Assembly: GCA_964628035.1 (NCBI GenBank)
Contig: CAZVPI010000004.1
Location: 62,001 to 126,000 of the forward strand
Source: UBA2199 sp964628035
GTDB lineage: Bacteria > Acidobacteriota > Aminicenantia > UBA2199
Reading direction: 5' to 3'
DNA: 64,000 nucleotides
Part shown: positions 8,672 through 16,744 of the stretch, piece after piece
How the letters are laid out: every line of letters begins with the position of its first letter
How positions within the stretch are numbered: position 1 is the first letter of the stretch
Program-made: the position numbers and the translations under genes
The notes under the pieces: model-generated
The model's database searches: none
Told to the model about the DNA's origin: nothing
The model's input: the letters and a program-made list of their open reading frames with translations, nothing else

Positions 8672-9568
8672 CTATTCCTTCCCACACGAACACGAAGAGT
8701 TCATGGCTCGCCTGGCGGGCGGCGGATGCACGACCACCTGCGGGAAGGGGATCTCGATACCCTCGCGGGCGAAGGCCTCCAGGATGCGGCGGCGCACTTC
8801 CCCGGCCACGTCCCACTGCTTCAGCGGCTGCGTCTCGCCGAGGACCTTGACCACCACCGCCGAGTCGGCGAGCTCCTGGACGCGCACGAACTGCGGCGCC
8901 TTGAGGATGAGCTCGCGCCACTGCGGGTCCTCGGCCATCTCGCGGCCGACGCGGTCCACCGCGGCTTGCACCCGCCCGATGTCCGAGCCGTAGGCCACGC
9001 GGATGTCCAGGTTCACGCGTGAGAAGCCTTTCGACAGGTTGGACACCGTCTTGACCTCGCCGTGGGGCACGAAATGCACCACGCCCTCCAGGTCGCGCAG
9101 CACCGTCCGCCGCAGGCTGATGTCTTCCACCAGCCCCGAGATGCCGCCCAGGTCGGCCACATCGCCGATGCGGTACTGGTTCTCCAGGATGATGAACAGC
9201 CCGGCGATCACGTCGCGGATCAGGTATTGCCCGCCGAAGCCGAAGGCCAGGCCGAGGATGCCGGCGCCGGCCAGGATGGGGGCGATCATCACCCCCACCT
9301 CCTGCAGCAGCATCAGCGCCGCCAGGGTCAGGAGGACGACGCGCAGGGTGACGGCGAAGATGTGGATCAGCGTGTCTTCGCGCTTTTTTTCGGCCTCGGG
9401 CGAGGAAAACCCCTCGCCGCGCACGGCCAGGCGCACCGCTTTCTCGATGAGCTTGAGCGCCACCTTGTTGACCAGCCAGGCGCCGGCGACGATGAGCAGC
9501 ATGCGCGGCCCATGGGCCAGCAGCCAGGCCGGGATGCTTTTCAGCCAGATCCCCAGGGTTTCCTTCAT
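8672..9568 (-). CDS. MscS-family mechanosensitive ion channel
   Basis: 298 aa, small MscS type. Transmembrane segments lie at about 12-35 and 68-95. The pore-lining helix is Gly/Ala-rich (ILAGAGILGLAFGFGG, about 100-116), followed by the MscS beta domain (IENQYRIGD region) and the alpha/beta C-terminal domain. It acts in the inner membrane to release solutes at hypo-osmotic shock. Start ATG 9568 has AGGAGGAGG two bases upstream. It is divergent to the GT51 gene and apparently monocistronic. Confidence 0.88.
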   Translation of the reverse strand: MKETLGIWLKSIPAWLLAHGPRMLLIVAGAWLVNKVALKLIEKAVRLAVRGEGFSSPEAEKKREDTLIHIFAVTLRVVLLTLAALMLLQEVGVMIAPILAGAGILGLAFGFGGQYLIRDVIAGLFIILENQYRIGDVADLGGISGLVEDISLRRTVLRDLEGVVHFVPHGEVKTVSNLSKGFSRVNLDIRVAYGSDIGRVQAAVDRVGREMAEDPQWRELILKAPQFVRVQELADSAVVVKVLGETQPLKQWDVAGEVRRRILEAFAREGIEIPFPQVVVHPPPARRAMNSSCSCGKE

Positions 9569-9724
9569 GCCCTCCTCCTGTTCAGGAACAGCATAGAGAA
9601 TATCCGCCAACGCTGCAACCCCTTCCGGCCTGCGCCTCTTCCTTCGGCGCCCGCAATGGATTACAATCAGCGGGAGCACGGATTCGGGAGGTGGCCCATC
9701 GGCAGGCCCTGGGACTTGAAAGCG

Positions 9725-11806
9725 ATGCAACGTTCTCTCACGGCCGCCGTGCGAACAGGGACTCGGACCGCCCGCATGAGGCTCGGCAGCCTATGGCTGC
9801 GCCTGGCGCCGCTGCGCCGCTTCCTGGCCGAGGAACGGACGAGAAAGACCCTGCGCCGCGCCGGCCTGTCGGCCCTGGCTGCTCTGCTGCTGGCGGCCCT
9901 CTCGTTCTTCGCCTTCCGCGGCGCGGCGCTGCGCCACGTCCTGCGAGGCCGGCTCCGCGCCGTGGAGCAACGCGGCGACGTCACCATCCGCGTCGGCAGC
10001 GCGCGCTTCTCCGGCCTGTCCGGCATCGTCCTGGAATCGCTCCGCCTGTCGAGCAACGACGGCCGCCTCGCCGTAACGCTGGGGCGGGCGGCGGTCGCTC
10101 TGGACCTGGGCGGCCTACTGCGCGGCAGGCCGCTGCCCAGAAGCCTGGTCCTGAGCGACCTGCAGGTCGACCTGCGCCCCGGCCATGCCCGCCAGGCGCC
10201 GGCTCCGGCGCGTACGCCGGGTCAGGACCGAGTCCTTGCGCCCGCCGACTATGGGGCGCAGGCCGCCCACTGGCTCGACCTTTTCTTCCGCCTGCTTCCC
10301 GACCGCATGGAAGTCGAGCGCTTCACCCTGCACAGCACCCTGGATGGCATCCACCAGGCGCTCTATGTCCCGCGCCTGGCCTACCGTGCACCTTCCTTCA
10401 CGACCACGCTGGAGGTGTTCGACCAGGGCCGCAAGTGGGCCTGCCAGGTCACCGTCCTCGTCGAGCGCGAGCGTAAGCGCCTGGAGCTGCGCCTGCGCCC
10501 GGAGCGCCCCGTTGTCCGCGCCCGGCCCGCGAACGGCCCGCGAACGGCGGCCGTTCCCATGCCCTTCAGCGAGAGGCAATGGGGGCTGCGGCTGGGCTTC
10601 GAGTCGGCGAAAATGGTGCTGGCCAGCCGCGGCCGCGCGCGCGGCGCGCTGCGGCTCGAGGGGGCGCTGGCCGTCGGCGGCCTGGAGCTTCACCATCCGC
10701 GCATCGCCGCCGATGATGTTGTTCTGCCCATCGCCAGCCTTGATTTCCGCCTGGACATCGGCCGCGACCACGTTGAACTCGGGGAAGGGACCGTGGCCCG
10801 GCTGCACCGGCTGCGCTTCCGGCCGCTCCTGCGCTTCGAGGCGCGCCCGCAGCGGCGCCTGCGCCTGCGCGTCGCCGAGACGCGCTTCGCCGCCGACGAC
10901 CTGTTCGCCTCGCTTCCCGCCGGGCTGTTCACCCGCCTGGCCGGCATCCGCACCCGCGGCGAGCTGGTCTTCCATCTCGCTTTCGCCATCAACCTCTCGC
11001 GCCCCGAGGAGATCGAGCTGGACGTCGGCCTGCGCAAGAGTGGGTTCCGCATCCGCCGCTTCGGCAACGCCGATCTCCGCCTCATCGCCGCGCCGTTCCT
11101 CTACACGGCCTACGAGGCGGACCGGCCGGTGCGCTCGTTCGTGGTCGGCCCCGAGAACCCTGACTTCGTCCCCCTGGAGGCGATCCCCGACGTCCTGAAG
11201 CACGCGGTGATGATCTCCGAGGACGGCGCCTTCTTCAGCCACAGCGGCTTCCTGCTCGAGCCGTTCAAGAACTCGATCGTCGCCAACCTCAAGGCCGGCC
11301 GCTTCGTGCGCGGCGCCAGCACCATCTCCATGCAGCTGGTCAAGAACCTGTACCTGCGCCGGCATAAGACCATCGCCCGCAAGCTGGAGGAGCTGCTCCT
11401 CACCTGGCTGATCGAGGCCAACCGCCTGGTCTCCAAGGAGCGCATGCTTGAGATCTACCTGAACATCATCGAGTGGGGCCCAGGCGTCTACGGCGCCCGC
11501 GAGGCGGCGCGCTTCTATTTCGCCAAGGAGGTCGGCGAGCTGACCCTGGCCGAGGCGATCTTCCTGGCCGCGATCGTGCCGCGCCCCAAGCGCTTCATGG
11601 GCTTTTTCGGCGACGACAACCGGCTGCGCCCCTGGCTGCAGGGCTATTACGCCGACGTCTCGCGCAAGATGCTGGCCCGCGGATGGATCAATCCATTCGA
11701 CTACGACACGCTGCTGGCCGACGTGACCCTGACCGGCCCGGCGCGCATGCTGCTCAAGAACGCCCCGGCGGAACCGTTTGCACCGGAGGAAGTGCAGCTG
11801 CATTAG
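9725..11806 (+). CDS. AsmA-like/GT51 monofunctional peptidoglycan glycosyltransferase
   Basis: 693 aa. A single membrane anchor lies near residues 43-60. About 400 residues of AsmA/DUF748-like repeats follow (paired 'LRxxxRxxF' beta segments). The C-terminus is a glycosyltransferase 51 domain with the catalytic motif EDGAFFSHSG (Glu499), then RGASTISMQLVKN and EIYLNIIEWGPGVYGA. The GT51 domain polymerises lipid II into glycan strands in the periplasm. No transpeptidase domain follows. A TACAAT box at 9662-9667 suggests a leader of about 50 nt. The ATG at 9725 lacks a clear ribosome site, so the exact start is uncertain (Met at about 9777 is possible). Confidence 0.85.
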   Translation: MQRSLTAAVRTGTRTARMRLGSLWLRLAPLRRFLAEERTRKTLRRAGLSALAALLLAALSFFAFRGAALRHVLRGRLRAVEQRGDVTIRVGSARFSGLSGIVLESLRLSSNDGRLAVTLGRAAVALDLGGLLRGRPLPRSLVLSDLQVDLRPGHARQAPAPARTPGQDRVLAPADYGAQAAHWLDLFFRLLPDRMEVERFTLHSTLDGIHQALYVPRLAYRAPSFTTTLEVFDQGRKWACQVTVLVERERKRLELRLRPERPVVRARPANGPRTAAVPMPFSERQWGLRLGFESAKMVLASRGRARGALRLEGALAVGGLELHHPRIAADDVVLPIASLDFRLDIGRDHVELGEGTVARLHRLRFRPLLRFEARPQRRLRLRVAETRFAADDLFASLPAGLFTRLAGIRTRGELVFHLAFAINLSRPEEIELDVGLRKSGFRIRRFGNADLRLIAAPFLYTAYEADRPVRSFVVGPENPDFVPLEAIPDVLKHAVMISEDGAFFSHSGFLLEPFKNSIVANLKAGRFVRGASTISMQLVKNLYLRRHKTIARKLEELLLTWLIEANRLVSKERMLEIYLNIIEWGPGVYGAREAARFYFAKEVGELTLAEAIFLAAIVPRPKRFMGFFGDDNRLRPWLQGYYADVSRKMLARGWINPFDYDTLLADVTLTGPARMLLKNAPAEPFAPEEVQLH

Positions 11807-12008
11807 GACTGAAACGGGGACACTGAAACGGGGACGGTCTTTGTTTTTTTGGATTTTTTTGACAAGATCCGAACAGTCCTCTGTCGAAAGGCATAAAAAG
11901 ATAGGAAGGCGCATGAAACAGGATTTTCCAAATTTGCAAAGACCGTCCCCATGCCTCACCCATGCCTCATGCCCCGTGTCACGGGCATTGTCACTGGCGC
12001 TCACTTTC
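11807..12008 (+). repeat. 14-bp perfect inverted repeat element (GGGGACGGTCTTTG / CAAAGACCGTCCCC)
   Basis: Arms at 11830-11843 and 11937-11950 enclose an AT-rich 93 bp core with two T-tracts. GAAACGGGGAC is duplicated just before the left arm. The right arm recurs alone at 50974-50987. It resembles a small MITE/REP-like unit, or a strong bidirectional hairpin after the GT51 gene. No ORF inside. Confidence 0.55.
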
Positions 12009-12023
12009 TGCTATAACGTTCCC
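12009..12023 (+). promoter_or_regulatory. Extended -10 promoter, leaderless start of panE
   Basis: TG-C-TATAAC (12012-12017) ends six bases before ATG 12024. No Shine-Dalgarno. Confidence 0.65.
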
Positions 12024-12938
12024 ATGGCACAAGCAGCAATCCGGCGCGCCGTGGTCCTGGGCGCAGGCGCCATCGGCTCGGTCATCGCCGCCGCCCTGGC
12101 GCGCAAACCGGGCCTGGAGACGGTCCTGATCGGCCGCCGCGAGCATGTGCAGGCGGTCCGCAGCGACGGGCTGCACGTCGACGGCCTGTTCACCGGAGCG
12201 GTCTCCCTGGAGGCCCGCCAGGCGATCGACTTCCCCCTCGAGAACACCCTGCTGATCGTCACGGTGAAGGCCATCGACCTGGCCGCGGCGCTCGCCGGCG
12301 CCGCGCCGTTCCTGCGGCCGACAAGCGCGGTGCTGTTGCTGCAGAACGGCCTGGGCATCCGCGAAATCGCCCTGCAGGCTCTGCGGGCCGCTCCCCTGCC
12401 GCCGGCGCAGGTCTTCATCGGCATCGTGGCCATGGGGGCGACCTTCATCGGCCCCGGGCGCGTGCGCTGCTTCGGCGGCAATGTCCGCGTCGAGCCGGCC
12501 TTGGCCGGCTCCCCTTTCCTCGAGTTGCTGCAGGGCCTGCCGTTCAAGGTCGAGGCGAGCCGCAACATGGCCAGGGACCTGTGGACCAAGCTCCTGGTCA
12601 ACTCGGTGATCAATCCCCTGTCGGTGCTGCTGCAGGGCCACAACCGCCTGGTGGCCGAGGCGCGCTTCGACCGGCTCAAGGAGCCGATCCTGGCCGAGGG
12701 GCGGGCCGTGGCCGCCGCCGAGGGTGTCCTCCTGGAAGTGGACGCCGCCTTCGTCAACCGCTTCGTCACCTCGGACAACCTCACCTCCATGCTCCAGGAC
12801 TACCGCCGCGGCCGGCCGACCGAGATCGACTTTCTCAACGGCGCCATCGCCGCGCGCGGGAAAAAGCACGGCATCGCCGCGCCGGTCAACGAATTCGTGA
12901 CGGCATTGATTCATGCATTGGAGTCATCAAGAACCTGA
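12024..12938 (+). CDS. panE: 2-dehydropantoate 2-reductase (ketopantoate reductase)
   Basis: 304 aa. N-terminal Rossmann NADPH site GAGAIGSVIAAAL (residues 12-24), VTVKAIDLAAAL segment, QNGLG near 112 and the helical C-terminal domain containing the K..L.NS.INPL motif (KLLVNSVINPLSVL). It reduces 2-dehydropantoate to pantoate for CoA synthesis. ApbA/PanE paralogues acting on other 2-oxo acids cannot be excluded because no other pan genes are nearby. The start is defined by the leaderless promoter, consistent with the family's N-terminus. Confidence 0.85.
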   Translation: MAQAAIRRAVVLGAGAIGSVIAAALARKPGLETVLIGRREHVQAVRSDGLHVDGLFTGAVSLEARQAIDFPLENTLLIVTVKAIDLAAALAGAAPFLRPTSAVLLLQNGLGIREIALQALRAAPLPPAQVFIGIVAMGATFIGPGRVRCFGGNVRVEPALAGSPFLELLQGLPFKVEASRNMARDLWTKLLVNSVINPLSVLLQGHNRLVAEARFDRLKEPILAEGRAVAAAEGVLLEVDAAFVNRFVTSDNLTSMLQDYRRGRPTEIDFLNGAIAARGKKHGIAAPVNEFVTALIHALESSRT

Positions 12939-13322
12939 CTTTGGCGTACGGCGTATGGCATACGGCGAACGGCAGGACTGAAGCCCCACATCACCAATCC
13001 CAAGTTCCAGACAAGCACCAAGTTCCAATCCCCTTGACGGGAAAGCCGTAAGCCTATGATCAAAACAAAGACATAGAAGAGTCAAAAGTTCAAGCGTTGA
13101 AGGGGGTCGGCAGCGTCCGATCGATGCCCGATGTGTCAACGAGGGCTTGCTCTTTGTTTCGGTCATAGGAGTTTGGCGCTTGGAATCGATTTGCAAGTTG
13201 GTGCTTGGAAGTTGGAATTCCCGTCTTCCCCGTTTCCATCATGGGCATTTGACGTTTGGGATTAAAACTTTTTCTTGGCCGTGCGTCGCATGCCGTACGC
13301 CGTGAACCGAGTTCCCATCCTG
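12939..13322. repeat. Large composite inverted repeat between convergent genes
   Basis: 384 bp without a gene. The outer left arm (12943-12972) consists of GCGTACGGCGTATGGC words. The outer right arm (13276-13312) carries their reverse complements (GCATGCCGTACGCCGTG). Inner arms: CCAAGTTCCAGACAAGCACC words (12985-13035), and inverted TTGGCGCTTGGAA/GTGCTTGGAAGTTGG (13170-13220). Read-through from either gene would form one long imperfect hairpin, so a bidirectional terminator role is plausible. Confidence 0.6.
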
Positions 13323-13820
13323 TCAGCCGAGATCCTTCTGCATCCACACCATGTCGAAGTGGCGGCCGAGCTTGCGGCCGATGCCGCGGAAGCGCCCGCA
13401 TTCGCTGAAGCCGTGCCTGGCGTGGAAGGCGATGCTGCCTTCGTTGAGAGAGGAGATGCTGGCCAGGATAATGCGGATGCCCCGTTCCCTCGCCCCGCCC
13501 TCCAGCCATTTCAGGGCGTCGCTGCCGATCCCCTTGCCGGTGGCTTGCGGGGCGATGAAATAGGTGATCTCCGCCGTCGCCTTGAACGTCGGGAACGGGT
13601 GATAGGCGTGCAGGAAGCAGAAGCCAACGATCCTGCCGCATTCCTTCTCCCGCATGGCGAAGGCCGGGTAGCCGCGGCTCATCTCCAGGAAACGCCCGAA
13701 GAATTCCTCGGGCAAACTTTTTTCGGGATAGGCGGCGAAGCCGTTCTCGACGTAATGATTGAAAATGGCCATCGCGGCCGGTCCGTGCCCAGCCTGCAGG
13801 GGCTCAAAAACGACATCCAT
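13323..13820 (-). CDS. GNAT-family N-acetyltransferase (phosphinothricin-type)
   Basis: 165 aa. Single GNAT domain: N-terminal NHYVENG near 19 as in PAT/Rim-like enzymes, beta4 ITYFIAPQATGKGIGSDAL (the acetyl-CoA-binding Q/RxxGxG/A region) near 95-112, and the C-terminal HARHGFSECG element. It transfers acetyl from acetyl-CoA to a small amine, and the substrate is unknown. ATG 13820 is preferred over 13841 because GGAGG sits six bases upstream. Convergent with panE across the composite repeat. Confidence 0.85.
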   Translation of the reverse strand: MDVVFEPLQAGHGPAAMAIFNHYVENGFAAYPEKSLPEEFFGRFLEMSRGYPAFAMREKECGRIVGFCFLHAYHPFPTFKATAEITYFIAPQATGKGIGSDALKWLEGGARERGIRIILASISSLNEGSIAFHARHGFSECGRFRGIGRKLGRHFDMVWMQKDLG

Positions 13821-14011
13821 GCCCAACCTCCAGGGAAACATCCACAGCCTCGGGCATCCTGGGCTTCCCGCGATCCCGTTCCCTTTCCCTCTTCATCGTT
13901 CACCTTTCATGTGCGCCAACAGCGCTTCGATCTCGCCGATCTCCTTGGGCGCGGCGGCGCCGGGAACAAGGAGCGGCCAGGAGCGGCTCCTTTTCATGGC
14001 AACCTGGGATA

Positions 14012-14020
14012 TGCTATCCT
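14012..14020 (+). promoter_or_regulatory. Extended -10 promoter of the CPBP protease gene
   Basis: TG-C-TATCCT. The expected transcription start near 14027 gives an 18 nt leader that carries the CAGGAG ribosome site. Confidence 0.5.
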
Positions 14021-14044
14021 GTGGGCAGCCATCCACAGGAGACC

Positions 14045-14767
14045 ATGATGACGTCGAGTCCCAGGCCCGTAAGCGCCGCCAGGGCGGGGGCGATCTTCCT
14101 TTTTTTCACCCTGTACTTCTTCGGCTTGCTGCACACCCTGCTGCCGCTGCTGAAGGCGAGCTTCCGATGGCACTCCGCCCTCTATTGGTTCGTCAGCGGC
14201 AGTTTCCTGTTCGCGCCGCTGCTGCTTTTCGCCCTCTGGCGCGCGTTCCGCGAGGGCAACCGCGGGGCGGCCGGCATCCTGGCGGCCCTGCACCTGCGGC
14301 CGATGGGCCGGCGCGACTGGTCCCATGCCGTCGCCGGGCTGCTGGCGGCCTTCGCGCTGAGCGGCGCCGTTTTCGCCGCCTGGGCGCTGCTCAGCCGTCA
14401 GTTCGGCTGGAGGCCGCTGGCGACCACTCCCTGGTTCATCCCGATGCAACCGTTCATCGGCCGCGAGAAGCTGCTGCTGCTGGCCTGGCTGCCGATGTTC
14501 TTCCTCAACATCACCGGCGAGGAATTGCTGTGGCGCGGCTACGTGCAGGCGCGGCTGGCGGGAAGGAACGCCTGGCTCCTGTGCTCGGCGCTGTGGCTGC
14601 TGTTCCACCTCCCTTTCGGCCCCGACCTGATGCTCGTCCTGCTGCCGGTGGTCCTGGTCATTCCCTGGGTCTTCCAGCGCACGCGCAATACCTGGAACGG
14701 AGTGTTCATCCATGCCCTGTTCAACGGGCCGGTCTTCGTGGCCATCGCCCTGGGCTGGGTGAAGTGA
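14045..14767 (+). CDS. CPBP-family intramembrane metalloprotease
   Basis: 240 aa, about seven transmembrane helices. Abi/CPBP motifs are intact: Glu159-Glu160 with Arg164 (GEELLWRGY), Phe187/His188 (LLFHL) and His223/Asn227 (HALFN). It is related to Rce1-type prenyl proteases; bacterial members process membrane-anchored peptides or confer bacteriocin immunity. AGGAG lies a few bases before ATG 14045; ATG 14048 is equally possible. Nothing near it points to a substrate. Confidence 0.88.
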   Translation: MMTSSPRPVSAARAGAIFLFFTLYFFGLLHTLLPLLKASFRWHSALYWFVSGSFLFAPLLLFALWRAFREGNRGAAGILAALHLRPMGRRDWSHAVAGLLAAFALSGAVFAAWALLSRQFGWRPLATTPWFIPMQPFIGREKLLLLAWLPMFFLNITGEELLWRGYVQARLAGRNAWLLCSALWLLFHLPFGPDLMLVLLPVVLVIPWVFQRTRNTWNGVFIHALFNGPVFVAIALGWVK

Positions 14768-14804
14768 GGGGCCCTGGCAGGGCCTGTATCCCTCCTGCGC
14801 CTCC

Positions 14805-14833
14805 TTGACATAGGGGGGCGTCTCGGCTAAGGT
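14805..14833 (+). promoter_or_regulatory. sigma70 promoter of the gltS-like gene
   Basis: TTGACA (14805-14810), 17 nt spacer, TAAGGT (14828-14833). Leader about 35 nt with GAGGAG before ATG 14875. Confidence 0.6.
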
Positions 14834-14874
14834 GAACGGCGGCGGCGCCGCCTCGCCGCCTGAGGAGCCGCCAC

Positions 14875-16263
14875 ATGGAAGGAGCGAGCGCCCTGTTCTT
14901 CGCTTTCTGCTACCTGGGCCTGTTCCTTCTTTTCGGAAAAATCCTGCGCGTGGCCGTCCGCCTGTTCCAGGCCCTGCACCTGCCGGCATCGATCCTGGGC
15001 GGCTTCCTGGCCCTGGCCTGCGGCCCCTACCTGCTCGACCTGCTTCCCGCCTGGGTGGGAGTCCAGTGGGCGCAGCTGCCGGGCCTGCTGATCAACCTGG
15101 TCTTCGCCAGCCTCTTTTTGGGGGTGGCCCTGCCCTCGGCGCGCGCCCTCTGGCAGCAGGGAGGCGCCCAGCTCTGCTTCGGCATGGTCGTCGGCTTCGG
15201 CCAGTACGCCGTCGCCCTGCTACTCACGGCGCTGGTCCTGGCACCGCTCTTCGGCGTGCCGCCCGTCTTCGCCTGCATCCTCGAGGTCGGCTTCTCCGGC
15301 GGCCATGGCACGGCCGCCGGCATGGCCGACGTCTTCCGCTCAATCGGGTTTCCCGAGGGGGCGGCGCTGGGACAGATGTCGGCCACCGTGGGCATCCTCG
15401 TGGCCGTGGTCGGCGGCATCCTGTTCATCAACATCGCCCTGCGCCGGGGCTACCGCACGCTGGGCGCGCCGCCCGGGCCGCTGCGTGCCGGCAGCGGCCT
15501 GATCGGCCGCGAACAGAGCTTCCCCATCGCCCGCGCCACCGTCGCCCCCGAAGCGCTCGAGCCGCTGGCTTTCCACTTCACCCTGGTGGCCCTGGCCGTG
15601 CTCCTGGGCTGGGCCCTGCTGGGCCGCGTGCGCGGCCTGCACCCTCTGCTCAGGGGCTTTCCCCTCTTCCCACTGGCCATGATCGGCGGCCTGGCCATCC
15701 AGGCGCTGGCCCGGCCGCTGCGCTTCGACCGCTACCTGGACCGCGACACCTTCGAGCGCATCCTGGGCTTCTCCATCGACCTGCTGGTGGTGGCGGCCAT
15801 CGCCACCATCCGCCTCGATCTCTTCCTGGCCAATTTCTGGCCGTTCCTGCTGCTGATGCTGGCGGGCATCGCCTGGCTCTTTTTCGCCCTGACCGTGCTG
15901 GCGCCACGCATGTTCCCGCGCTTCTGGCTCGAGCGCGGCATCACCGAGTACGGCATGCAGAGCGGCGTTACGGCCATCGGTTTGCTGTTGCTGCGCCTGG
16001 TCGACCCGCTCTATGACACGGGAACGGCCGAGGCCTTCGGCTTCAAGCAGATGGTGTACGAGCCGCTGCTCGGCGGCGGCCTAGTCACCGCCACCGCCCC
16101 CTTCCTGATCCTGCGCCTGGGCATGGGCCGGACGCTGGCCCTGGCCGCCGGCCTGATGGCCCTTTTCTGGCTGGTATCCCGGCTGAGCGGCTGGTTCCGC
16201 TGGAAGCCCTGGCCGGGAGGAGACGGACAGGCCAGTCAGGTGCCAGTAGACAGCAGTCAGTAG
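14875..16263 (+). CDS. gltS: Sodium:glutamate symporter (GltS/ESS family)
   Basis: 462 aa with 10-12 predicted transmembrane segments. Contains the family hallmark GGHGTAAGMAD at about 142-152 and a second related loop in the C-terminal half, consistent with the inverted-repeat GltS fold. It couples Na+ entry to glutamate uptake across the inner membrane. The length is somewhat greater than E. coli GltS, mainly through the loop at about 185-230. Own promoter; GAGGAG seven bases before the ATG. Confidence 0.88.
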   Translation: MEGASALFFAFCYLGLFLLFGKILRVAVRLFQALHLPASILGGFLALACGPYLLDLLPAWVGVQWAQLPGLLINLVFASLFLGVALPSARALWQQGGAQLCFGMVVGFGQYAVALLLTALVLAPLFGVPPVFACILEVGFSGGHGTAAGMADVFRSIGFPEGAALGQMSATVGILVAVVGGILFINIALRRGYRTLGAPPGPLRAGSGLIGREQSFPIARATVAPEALEPLAFHFTLVALAVLLGWALLGRVRGLHPLLRGFPLFPLAMIGGLAIQALARPLRFDRYLDRDTFERILGFSIDLLVVAAIATIRLDLFLANFWPFLLLMLAGIAWLFFALTVLAPRMFPRFWLERGITEYGMQSGVTAIGLLLLRLVDPLYDTGTAEAFGFKQMVYEPLLGGGLVTATAPFLILRLGMGRTLALAAGLMALFWLVSRLSGWFRWKPWPGGDGQASQVPVDSSQ

Positions 16264-16378
16264 AAACACCCCAAAGGCAAAACCATCAGCGAATGACTTC
16301 GGGAATTGCCTTCCTGCTGGCTCCAGGCCGCAGGCTGCCTTCCTTGGTCGCTTGTCCCTGCGGAGGGGGTGTTCGATC

Positions 16379-16740
16379 ATGAAAACCACGAACACCCTGG
16401 ACGAGAGCATGGCCATGACCATGGACGGCGGCCAGGACGCCGCCATCATCCCCCCTGCCCTCTATCCTGCAGGACGCCTGGGAGATCGGCACCGATGCCG
16501 CGGTGGTGGCCGACCTGGTGCGCCGCCACCGCGGGGGGCGTGGGCCGCTGCGCGCGCTCGACCTGGGCTGAGGCATGGGGGCGGTCTGCGTCAAGCTGGC
16601 CGGGGAGCTGGGCTGCCGTCTGGGCATCGACACCCTCGGCGAGTTGGTCGCCGAGGCGGGGAGAAAGGCGCTGGAGTCCGGCAAGGAGGACCCGTGCCGC
16701 GGCTGTCGCCCGCGGCGGACTGTCCGCGCCGCCCGGGACC
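16379..16740 (+). pseudogene. Decayed SAM-methyltransferase fragment
   Basis: A reading frame opening at ATG 16379 continues, after a shift at the C-run near 16450, into QDAWEIGTDAAVVADLV and ALDLG-TGA-GMGAVC. This resembles the GTDA...LDLGCGTGA start of TrmN6-like N6-adenine methyltransferases. The TGA (16569-16571) occupies the Cys position of motif I. About 40 codons later the similarity ends without the rest of the domain. Frameshift, nonsense codon and truncation together mark a remnant. Confidence 0.55.
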
Positions 16741-16744
16741 CCGG

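Noticed and set aside
16569..16571. TGA as selenocysteine in a functional methyltransferase
   Set aside because: The frame needs an upstream frameshift and lacks most of the catalytic domain, so the gene is not functional (kept only as a low-interest check).
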